This document shows, in pieces, positions 26,228 to 36,500 of a stretch of DNA of 64,000 bases. The stretch covers positions 31,427,337 to 31,491,336 of the forward strand of contig CM022679.1 of the NCBI GenBank assembly GCA_012295275.1, in the 5' to 3' direction. The notes under the pieces were generated by a model that was not told where the DNA came from, made no database searches, and saw nothing but the letters and a program-made list of their open reading frames with translations. The stretch comes from Chrysomallon squamiferum (Eukaryota; Mollusca; Gastropoda; Neomphalida; Peltospiridae). How positions within the stretch are numbered: the first letter of the stretch is position 1; the number at the start of each line of letters is the position of its first letter. The position numbers were made by a program, and so were the translations under genes.

Positions 26228-26237
26228 GCGCATGCGC
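26228..26237. promoter_or_regulatory. NRF-1-like palindrome
   Basis: GCGCATGCGC, the core of the consensus bound by NRF-1 in animals. It lies about 280 bp upstream of the start codon of the first Ly6 gene in a region otherwise almost free of CpG. Such sites usually mark CpG-type promoters. Confidence 0.4.
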
Positions 26238-26393
26238 ATTCATTTAAGGGGTACCTTTTAGGTACCGTTTTAAGTTCGTATAATAAAGAAATAAAATTAG
26301 AAATAAAAATTAAAAATGACTCCAAGTTGTTTTTATTGAACTAGCATTGGTAAGTGTTACGGTTGTTGGTACATTTATTATTTTTGCGTCTCT

Positions 26394-26396
<3 letters not shown>

Positions 26397-26440
<44 letters not shown>
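26397..26440. repeat. (GT)n microsatellite
   Basis: Dinucleotide run of about 20 units in the spacer between the two Ly6 genes. Confidence 0.9.
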
Positions 26441-26446
<6 letters not shown>

Positions 26447-27378
26447 TGGATAGACAGCCGGAGGACGGACGGGCAAATAAATAGGTATATAGATAGATCT
26501 TTGAATATTTTAAAATATGTATGCCAAGTTGATATCTAGGAACTGTTGGTCTACAAGTGTTTTGATGAAGAAGAACCCACAAGAAAATAGACCTATATTT
26601 CAAGATTTGAAGCCAGTTTTATCTATAACCGACTAAATAATTTTATTTGAATAATATGTCGTCTTTGCGAAGTTGATAACACATCTATTCTATTGTTATC
26701 GCAGTGGTCTTTATTTTATATTCATATCGAAAAAGAAACATCTTTATATGTAAAAAAAATTAATCAATAAATAACAAATAAATAACTAAAATCAAAACAA
26801 ACACATTACATTAGAAATTAGAAAATATTTTATTGTATAAAAATTACATTTCATTTCATTTGTACAAGTATTGTACGATTTTATTTTTTACAGTATACAT
26901 TTATTTAAACTACGTTCTCTCTTGCATAATTTTGGAAAAAATTTTGATTTATCATAAATTATGCTTTTCTTCATTATTTTAAGCTTACTAACTATAATAA
27001 TTAATTATATATCTTTCAACTTTTATTTACATTAATATACAAATAAAATAAAATAAAAATAGACCCTATCAAAGTCATAAATAGAAATAACAGTTTGCCA
27101 ACTATAATTTTTATACTATTTTATTTTATATCATACACATTCATTAATTAAAATTTGTAAGAAAGAGCATCAGTATAACATACGTTCATAAATATTGATG
27201 ACTCACAATTTGTATTATAAATGAATTAGAGGATCTGATTAATTAGCTGTTACGCATATATCATTAATGAATGAAAGTAAATATGGATCTTTAGCACCCT
27301 CTGGGCAAAAAATATAAAAGAATCTTATAGCTTCAGATGATGTCTACAAAATTATATTAAAATAATGAATATATACAC

Positions 27379-27431
<53 letters not shown>
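27379..27431. repeat. (TA)n microsatellite
   Basis: Alternating TA run of about 50 bp, self-complementary, in the Ly6 gene spacer. Confidence 0.9.
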
Positions 27432-27437
<6 letters not shown>

Positions 27438-27723
27438 AGTGTCGCGTCATGAAAGTTTCTATACAAATGTTTATGATATATGTACACTCGACCGTTTGTT
27501 ACAGTTTTATGCCTGTAGTTGGTTATATGCCTGTAGTTGGAGTTTTCCAAGCTGCAAGCTGAAACAATTTCAGCTGATATTATTGTTCAATTTGAGATTT
27601 ATAAGAAATATGTATATATATACAAGAACCATTTAAAGGTAAATAGAATTTCCAGTTTTGCTTTGGTTTCTCTGTTGTTGTTTTTGCTTTTGTTACTGTT
27701 ATTATTTCAGCAACTATTTCAAA

Positions 27724-27773
<50 letters not shown>

Positions 27774-28291
27774 GTTTCACAAATTTACCATAATTAAAAA
27801 ATATCTGACCATCTATTAAAAATGAATCAACAGTTATATCACATGAACACTACATCTGCCATTCTTAAAGAGAAAAACAAAATACAGATAATTGTAAGAA
27901 GACATTCACACACCATTAAAACATTCATCCATTAAACAAATATGTATATACTTACAAAACGTATAGACTACTATAAAATTACTGCGTATGAAACGTAAAT
28001 GAAATGAATTCAGAATCATCATAATGACACAAATTATTTGGTAATTGTAGGACCTTTTATTTCTTATTAGGATTCTTTACTTTTAAGATTTCAAAACTTC
28101 AGTTTGAACATGGATCTGCAGTAGCTCGAAGAATTATAAAATGATCTGCATCTGTCCCCAGCTTTTAATGGACAGGCAAGAGAGTTGAAAAATTGCCTTC
28201 TTTTAACTTGTAAATTCTTCAAAATGATTCTTTCCCCTTCTTTTTAAAACTATTAAAACTATGTTTTTTAAGATGATGAAATTAAAACGTA

Positions 28292-29362
28292 TCATGACCG
28301 CCACAGATGCCATGGAAACATGTAAAGTGTCACACCCGATGACAAGGTCAGAGGTAAGATGGTTGTCAAGAGGCCTCCACCATTACAACCGTCTTGGTTG
28401 TCACAGTGACAGTATCTCATTAAAACTTGGTATGTTCCGACTCTGTCCGTACATTCCCGTCCTTCCCGACCTCCGATCACTCCGCCCTTAGCGCACTGTC
28501 TGATGTAACGTGTTTCCCATTTCCCATCATAATAGGCTGGAAATAAAGTGAAAACAACAATGTATAAAGCAGATAATAAATAAATGAGTAAAGAAATAAA
28601 AAAAACATAAAAACAGAAATAGAAATAATTGTAAGTAAACTATTACAAATTCATAAAGTCATAAATATTCGGTCTATCTTCAATGATGCGTCTTTCCAGT
28701 GAAACCCAAAATGCATTTCCTTAATGTAGTGCCATCAGTAATTTTTTATTATTATTATTAAATAAAAACATTCTCAGAACTAGTATTTGTAATGGCTCAG
28801 TGTCTGTAAAAACTACATTAATAAAAAGATGAAAAATAATTCCTCTCAAGTAATATATATATATGTTTGTATCTGTGTGTGTGTGTGTGTGTGTGTTTAT
28901 AATATGAACAAAGAATTATTTTGAATTCTACCTTCTTGTACAACTTTGCGACACATTTTGACGTCATCAGGACACTGTGTCAGATGCTGAGTGATGTTGT
29001 CGAACCAGTCAGCGCAGTCTTGTTGATGGTAGGAGTTACACACAAAACATTTGATGGCCAATGCTATAATAATAATAAAAACAAAATGTGTAAAATGTCA
29101 TTCGCAATTACAATCAACAAAATAAATAAATATTCATGAACCTATATTTCATTGGTTTTAGTTCATATTGACGTACTGATGCATTGACGTATAACCTTGA
29201 TATATTAATATTGGTTGATTAATGCCGATCGAGGACGTATCTGGCTTTACTTGTCGCTGTCAAATATGCTAACGAATAGTTCAGTACCAGCGACCAGGTT
29301 AATGGTTACATGAGCACACATAATTTTTAAATAATAATAATTTATTATTTTGCTATGCCTGG

Positions 29363-29395
<33 letters not shown>

Positions 29396-30257
29396 TTTCT
29401 TTTTCTTTTATTATTATTATTTTTACTGTTATTTTAGTTCTAAATTTTCTCCAGGTTTTTTTTTTTCTTTTCTTCTTCTTCTTATTATTTTGTTTAATTT
29501 CACTTTAACTCTGACGATTATTTATTTATTTGATGTATTTAGAAATCGTGATATAATTACAGCATTTTATTTCATCGTAAGTTCATTGCTTAACAATTCG
29601 TTTTTGTTTTTATTTGTTGTTATTATTATTATTATTATTTGTATAAGCATAATCCGAAAAAAATGAAGAAAACTGGAGTAAAATGGATTTCAGTGTACAC
29701 GGAAAAGGACAGGTGAGTAGCCTCTAAAAAGCGTGGTTGAACACGTAATAAAAGCATCATAGACCAACATGAAAACCTCAACTGTTTTAGACATAATTAT
29801 TATCCAAAACGGAAAACAACTTGACCAGTTTGCCGTCCCACAAACAAGCGCTGTATAATAATATGTCACAGTTAATGTAAACTTTCATTTAAAACTTTGT
29901 TATATTTTTCTGGCAGCATGCCAGTTTGTTTGTATATAACAGTTTGCAAGATAAATATTAAGAACACGAAGATATCACATCATTCTAATGTAACTATATT
30001 AAAAGTAAACGTTTATAACAAATACAATTCCGAACAGATTTAAAAACCGCATTAAGCAATGGCCGTCATCGTTACTGTAATAGAACTGATCACTTCCGTG
30101 AAAGCGAGTTACCTGAACAGGTGTGATTTACTAATCAACAAATCAAAGCCTACATTTGGAACGCAAGGCAAAAGTAAAAAGTTTAAATTATATACTTACT
30201 GTAATCTAACAAAATAAATCCTGCCGCTAAAGCGACACAAAGTAACAAAACTTTCAT
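28292..30257 (-). CDS. Ly6/uPAR (quiver/sleepless-like) GPI-anchored protein 2
   Basis: Three exons, read downward: 30257-30200, 29063-28932, 28536-28292, giving 144 residues. Residues 1-22 are a signal peptide (MKVLLLCVALAAGFILL). Ten mature cysteines sit at 25, 28, 36, 50, 57, 78, 92, 106, 108 and 114, almost the same layout as the neighbouring gene. They end in YCHCDNQDGCN. N42-I-T is a possible N-glycosylation site. The C-terminus (LLTTILPLTLSSGVTLYMF) suits GPI attachment. Exon 1 is 58 bp and ends in phase 1, exactly as in the neighbour, so the two probably arose by tandem duplication. The other gene has one additional intron, in the middle of the domain. Function is not predictable beyond a cell-surface three-finger protein. 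Confidence 0.85.
29366..29394. repeat. (TA)n microsatellite
   Basis: Short TA run inside intron 1 of the second Ly6 gene, followed by T-rich low-complexity DNA. Confidence 0.85.
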
Positions 30258-30509
30258 GATGTCTTTTTAGCTCCAAGCCTGAGACTTGAATTTCACAGGA
30301 AATGGGTCACCAAACAGTCACAGGTAGAGACATACCTGAGGAAGGGGCACCTTTCGGGTATACATAGTTTTTCAGGGGGTGTTTTTATGCGACTTATGTT
30401 AATGTTTTACTGTTGTTATTTTCACTATAGTAGTAATAGTAATAATATTAGTATTAGTATTAGTATTATATTAGTATTAGTATTAGTATTAGTATTAGTA
30501 TTAGTATTA

Positions 30510-30589
<80 letters not shown>

Positions 30590-31591
30590 CAGAAGAAAAA
30601 ACCAGATCTGCAGTTTTGATGATTTTTCAAATATTATTTAAGGTACTGATATGCTGGACATGTTAGAGGAAGGCTGTTGATTTTACACTTTAATAATCTT
30701 TATAGAAAAAAAAAAAAACCATTCTGTATCTGCACATAGCAAAAAAAAAAAAAAAAATAATAATAAAAAAAATCTATATAAAATAGTGTGTTTGCGTGTG
30801 TGGCTTGTTATACTAAGAATAATTAATTTTATAACAAACAGCATCTTGCACAATTACTAACGTACAGCACGGTCTGAATATTAAAGGGGAGGTTATATAA
30901 TTTGAAATGACATTTGTCTCCCTTGATGTGTTCTAAAATTAACTTAAAACCAACTTACATTTTTATTTTTAGTTGAGAATTTTTCTCATTGCTATAAATT
31001 TCTGTAGCAAATAATGCGATACAAATCCACTACTACTTTTCAGTAATGATAGTTACACACTTTTTTTATTTCCTGAAGTGCCTACATGTATGCAGATTTA
31101 TTATTATTATGAATGTCCACAATATAATGAAAGAAATGTAGAAGGATAAATAACAAAACAAAAATTATTAAAACATGGCAGTTAAGTTTTATTAAAAAAC
31201 ATTTGCATAAAATAATATCCAACACACAAAAATTTTGTATTAAAATTTCTACATATTGATCTGGACAATGATTTCTGTTGGAATTTCTTTTTATTTCATT
31301 TCAGCTGTAAAACTTTAAAATTATTTTACTGCATTCAATTTAGTTTTTCTCTTGTTTTATACTTGCAAAATATTAAATACACTGTGGCTAATCTTATAAA
31401 TGTCAACATTATGAAAGAAAAAATTAACTTAGTAACACCTAGATAAATGTTTTCATTCATTCATGTATGCTGCATTTATAACAACTAAGTTATGTCTGCC
31501 ATACTTTCTAATCACTTTCATTAAATCTTTCACTCAATGAAGTGTGCATGAAATCTGAAATATATAATGAAGTTTCTAATCAGTGCAGAGA
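30258..31591. other. Intergenic spacer, Ly6 gene 2 to PHF5A
   Basis: It holds the probable promoter of the second Ly6 gene at its left end, the triplet block at 30425-30590, two poly-A runs near 30706 and 30741, and the presumed 3' UTR of PHF5A at its right end. No further exon was recognised. Confidence 0.5.
30425..30590. repeat. (TAG/TAT)n and (TAA)n triplet block
   Basis: TAGTAT units change at about 30511 into a clean (AAT)n run of about 25 copies. The block lies just upstream of the second Ly6 gene. Long open frames here are repeat artefacts. Confidence 0.9.
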
Positions 31592-32507
31592 TCATCTCTT
31601 CTTGAAGCCGTACTTTTTTCTTTCATAGAACAAATCTGTTTTTGCACTGCCAAGATTCACAATCTTTGGGCAACCATCTCTCTGTAAATAAATATATATA
31701 AAAAAAAAAAAAAATATACAAATAACTTAGAAAGCAAAATAATAAGAAAAATGACAATCATTAAATTATTGTATTATTGTATAAAAAAAATCCTTTTATT
31801 TCAATAAATAATCTATGCAAGTAACTATAATAGTAAAAATCAAAATGTTGAAGAACAAATGTGTAAAACAATACTCTTTATCCATTTGAAATAACTTATA
31901 TGTAATATATAGTTAAACTGAACAAAAGGAATTAACTGTTGTTTTCATTTAAAAGTGCTGAGAATAAATATTACATCTTTCTCCATTATAGTACATTCTT
32001 TGCAGTAGTAAGCATCAGACACTCCTGGTCCTCCACAAATAACACATCGTCCCTGGTATGAGCCATAATTACACTCATCACATATTCGTACAAGTGTGCA
32101 CGGTCGAACATAGGAATCACAAATCACACATTTCCCATCACCTATAAAAATAAACAAGTTAATAACACTTATAAATTTAATTCATAATCAACATCAAGAC
32201 AATATTTTAATTTTATTTTCAGTGTTGGAAAATGGAAAATGGAAAATTAGCACAACAGCCTTTATAGTTGGAGTGAAAAACATAATTATTTCAGATAAAA
32301 AAAAATTAAAAAAAAACTCTCTCTATAAATAAAATATAAACAGTATAAAATGACTGTGTATTTTCAAATTATATGCTTTAAAACTGTTTTCAATTATTAA
32401 AAACTTATCAACTTACATTTTTCACATAGCCGTCCAATAGCTGAAATCAGATAAAGAAAGAATGTAAAATAAATATTGCAAAATAATTACAAAAATCATC
32501 TAAATGA

Positions 32508-32541
<34 letters not shown>

Positions 32542-32858
32542 TAATTAACACAAATTTAGACGCCCTCTTCCCAGTAAAGAACTGCTTTTTATTTTGTAAC
32601 TGAGTAACTCAGTAACTGCGTAAGTCACTAAGAATCTTAATATTATACTTTATAGTTAGAAGTAAGATCAGTTGAACTTTTTAAAGTTTCATTATTTTAA
32701 TTCATTTGTATATGAAATCAGTTTATTAACGTAAGCACTTTGTAGTACAGTATTCTGTGCAAACATATAACATTTATTTGTTAGAAACGAACTGAAAATA
32801 ACATACCCACGCCCGGTTGTTTGCGACAGAAAATCAAATCCGGATGATGCTTCGCCAT
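31592..32858 (-). CDS. PHF5A: PHD finger-like domain protein 5A (SF3b14b)
   Basis: Core subunit of the SF3b complex of the U2 snRNP, which holds the branch-point adenosine during pre-mRNA splicing. Exons, read downward: 32858-32807, 32440-32417, 32141-31975, 31681-31592. They give 110 residues, the exact length of the family. The protein starts [20 protein letters not shown] and ends [12 protein letters not shown]. The CxxC pairs of the zinc-knuckle fold are all present ([24 protein letters not shown]). Residue 15 is proline where I recall alanine in most animals; otherwise only two or three changes are visible. The 24-bp exon 2 is a microexon with a clear acceptor and GTAAGT donor. It is transcribed divergently from DDX47. 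Confidence 0.97.
32417..32440 (-). other. PHF5A: 24-nt microexon of PHF5A
   Basis: Encodes AIGRLCEK between split codons. The acceptor TTTCAG and donor GTAAGT are both strong. Without it the frame would be kept (24 nt) but the first zinc-ligand pair would be damaged, so it should be constitutive. Confidence 0.85.
32512..32538. repeat. (AAT)n microsatellite
   Basis: Triplet run of about nine units in PHF5A intron 1. Confidence 0.8.
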
Positions 32859-33130
32859 TTTCTGTAGATGAATTAACTATTGAAATTTAACTCGAAATAG
32901 GGATTTAATTAAATAATGAGATTCGTATAGTAATTAGGTAACTGTCATTAATTAAAGGAAGATTATTGTTAAATAAACATTTGTAATTGTTGACAGTTGC
33001 TTTTTTGTTTGTCCAATTTCTTTCCAAGATATATTTACAGTCCTAAATCCGTGCACAATATAAGTTTCAATTTTAATATATCAGAAGAAGAAACAACAGG
33101 AAAGCACGTTTTCGTTTTCTGTTTGCCAAA
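32859..33130. promoter_or_regulatory. Bidirectional promoter region PHF5A/DDX47
   Basis: Only 272 bp separate the two ATG codons, which point away from each other. Both 5' UTRs and the promoters must fit here unless there are unseen upstream exons. The block is AT-rich without an obvious TATA box at a fixed distance. Head-to-head pairing of housekeeping genes commonly means shared regulation; this is an inference. Confidence 0.7.
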
Positions 33131-33435
33131 ATGTCTGAGGAAGACAGCAACAGTGCTGTAATTGAATCAACTGAGACTGATGAAAATGTCACATTTAAAT
33201 CACTGGTTTGTCACACATATACTTTATTGAATATATGATTATTTGTATTATTTTTTCTCCATTATTTATACATGATTATGACTATGATGTATAATATTAA
33301 TAATAATTATAACATACCATGTTGTGTGTATAATCCTGATAATAATATTTGTGCATATTTGTTTACTATATTGTTTATTATATTGTTTATTATTTATTAT
33401 ATTGGAAGTATGATATATATAATATAAATATGTAT

Positions 33436-33522
<87 letters not shown>

Positions 33523-36500
33523 ATGTGTGTGTATATGTGCGTGCATATTTAAATACAAGTAAGATATTGTTGGCCTGTTTTAGGATTTTTAAAAGTTATA
33601 AAAAAGGTCAGAAACCTTTTATTTATTTTATTTTTTAAATTTGATGCTGATTAATAAAACTTCTCCAATTATTATAAAGTTGATAATGAAATTAACTCAT
33701 CTTCAGTGTTTCATAAGGCTTGTGGTGTGTAGTTGGTGTTACATTATACTTTCTGTTGTATGACTTCTTATTTTATTATTGTTTCTACAGGGTGTTGTTG
33801 ATGTTCTTTGTGAAGCTTGTGAACTGTTAAAATGGACAAAACCAACAAAAATTCAAAGGGAGGCAATTCCTGTAGCACTTGCAGGTATACTCACGTCAGC
33901 ACAAAATTATTAGTTTAATGTTAAACAAATACTGTGAATGCAGAACCATGTTACAAAAGAGGGGGACTTTTTTAAAGCCAGTTATAAAAATATGTTAAAC
34001 AAATTATTACTAGATTAATAAGGAAGAAGTTTGCTTTGTAGAAGTTAGAATCGACTATACTAATCATAATATTCTGAGAAGTAATACAGATCTGGTTGTT
34101 GTTCATCCACTGGATTTTTTGTGTAGAAATGTTTAATAGATAATTAATTTAGCAGATGGAGAATAAATTAACTTTTTAGAAAAATAACTTTACACAAGTT
34201 TTGTTATTTTCTTGTTTTAGGTCATGATGTTATTGGACTGGCAGAAACAGGGTCAGGTAAAACTGCCGCATTTGCTCTTCCTATATTACAGAATTTGCTT
34301 GAGTCACCACAGAGACTTTATGCTTTGATTCTCACCCCAACAAGAGAACTAGCATTTCAGATATCAGAACAGTTCGAAGCTCTAGGATCGACTATTGGAA
34401 TTAAAACAGGTCAGTTCCTGTGGTCATGCTTCTATGTACATTTGCTTAGGGTGTGTGTGTGTGTGTGTAAAATAGTAGTGTTGTTGAATTCTGTTTACAA
34501 TGTTATAATTTAAAATATATATTTAATTTAATATAATTAAAATCATGTTTATTTTATTGTAATTTAATAGTTAAACTATATATATACTGGTAAATGTAGA
34601 TTAAATAATAAATAGTTAAATTTTATACCTGATTTTAAACATACAAGACTTCAGTGTTTTCTAATTGTTTAACAGGCACTTATATCAGTGGTAAACATGC
34701 AAAATTCTGAGTTCTTTCTTTTTAATAATTTGTAGTTTTTTGGCTTGTGTTTTTAATATGCATGTATGTCTGTAAGACTTCAATATGCAGATACAGATAT
34801 TGAAAATAGTTGTAGGAAACAATCTTTGTATTATTTTGATATTAATAATTAAATAATGATTTCAGCTGTGATTGTTGGTGGGATAGACAATATGACTCAG
34901 GCACTGACACTTGCCAAAAAGCCACACATAATCATTGGTAAGAGAATATATATATTTTTATTCTGAACACCTTTAATAAAGTGTATTAATCACCTGTAGT
35001 AATTTATGTTAGTAATATTAATATATCTTCAGTAGCTAATATAATATGTGTGGATGTTACCATTTTAACTGATCATAAACAACATTTAAATACGTAACAT
35101 GACAAATGAATTAAATAATTAAAACATTTTTAAAATAATGCTGTTTGGGTAACACCTGTTCTAGTTAACATCTGAAAATATCTGTTGACCAATAAATGTT
35201 TATTTTAAATAATTATTTTTGCATATATTTTTGATTATGGATGTCCACTTTGCAATTAGATACATATGGTTTGTTCTTGAAAATAAAAACATTGGAAGCT
35301 CACTTTATTTATTGTTTTTCATTTTTCATTGTTTCAGCTACTCCTGGTAGATTGATTGATCATCTTGAAAATACAAAAGGTTTCAGCCTTAGAACTTTAA
35401 AATATCTGGTAAATTTTCATTTATTACTTCAGATAACTTTTGATAATCACTAAGTTTATGAAACACTTTTCTAATAATACATTTACATTCAGGATCCACA
35501 GTTATGTATTATTATCATCAGTTATTTTTATTTAACAGTACTATACATTTTCAAAATAATTATTTCTTTAAAATTTTATTATTTGTATTATTCTGATGAC
35601 ATATTAGACAAAAAACAACAAAACAAAACAAACAAATTTAAATATGTTTTGTGTTGTTATTATTATTATTTTTTTTTTTTTTTTTCAGGTTATGGATGAA
35701 GCTGACAGAATATTAAACATGGATTTTGAACAAGAGGTATATTTCCTGGGTCTTATTTGTACATCATAATTAATAAAATATTAATACAAACACCAACTGC
35801 TTATATGATTTTTTTATATTTTAAAATGTATTTTAAACAAAGTGTTGTCTATGTGATGTAAATCTTTAATTGTACATATATTTTTTTTTTTTTTTTTCTC
35901 CCAGGTTGACAAGCTTTTAAAAGTTATTCCTAGAGAGAGACGGACATACCTGTATTCAGCCACAATGACAAAAAAAGTAAGAATTATTTAATTTTTGATT
36001 ACAGGAACAAATCATCTAAAAAATAATTTGATTTTATTTTTTTGAAGTTTAAAAGTGAAAAAATAATTTTAATTTCTAACTTCAGGTTGACTTTAATAAA
36101 AATATTCTGCTACACTAATATCTAAATTTATGTGGTTCAATAAAGTCACCAGGAAAAAACAAAAGGGATAAAAAAAATGAAGATTAAATATATATATTTT
36201 ATGTTGTTTATATTCTTCGTCAAATGCAGATCAGGCACAGTTGTAATGTATACTGCAGTAAATGTATGTGTATTGAACTGCAGTTGGTAAATGTGTATTG
36301 AACTGCAGTTGATGAATGTGTATTTAACTGGACATAGTAAATATGTATTGAAGTGCAACCAGTCAGTGTTTATTTGAATGCAGATAGGTTGAATAGTTAC
36401 AAGTTACAGTCAGGGGAGTGGTGGGTGTGCATCAGTGTGTGTATTGGCTGATATCAGTTAATAGGTACTGAAATACAGTTGTACACCTTCATTAGTAGTT

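Larger units (their letters stand above)
25948..28291. other. Upstream region of Ly6 gene 1 and spacer to Ly6 gene 2
   Basis: The first 350 bp are less AT-rich than the surroundings and hold an NRF-1-like palindrome at 26228-26237; they probably include the promoter of the first Ly6 gene. Beyond this are (GT)n at 26397-26440, a (TA)n run at 27379-27431, (AAT)n at 27727-27770 and otherwise plain AT-rich DNA. No coding exon was recognised. Confidence 0.5.

Noticed and set aside
28261-28491. 76-codon plus-strand open frame
   Set aside because: It is the antisense shadow of the last exon of the second Ly6 gene, which has the cysteine pattern on the minus strand.
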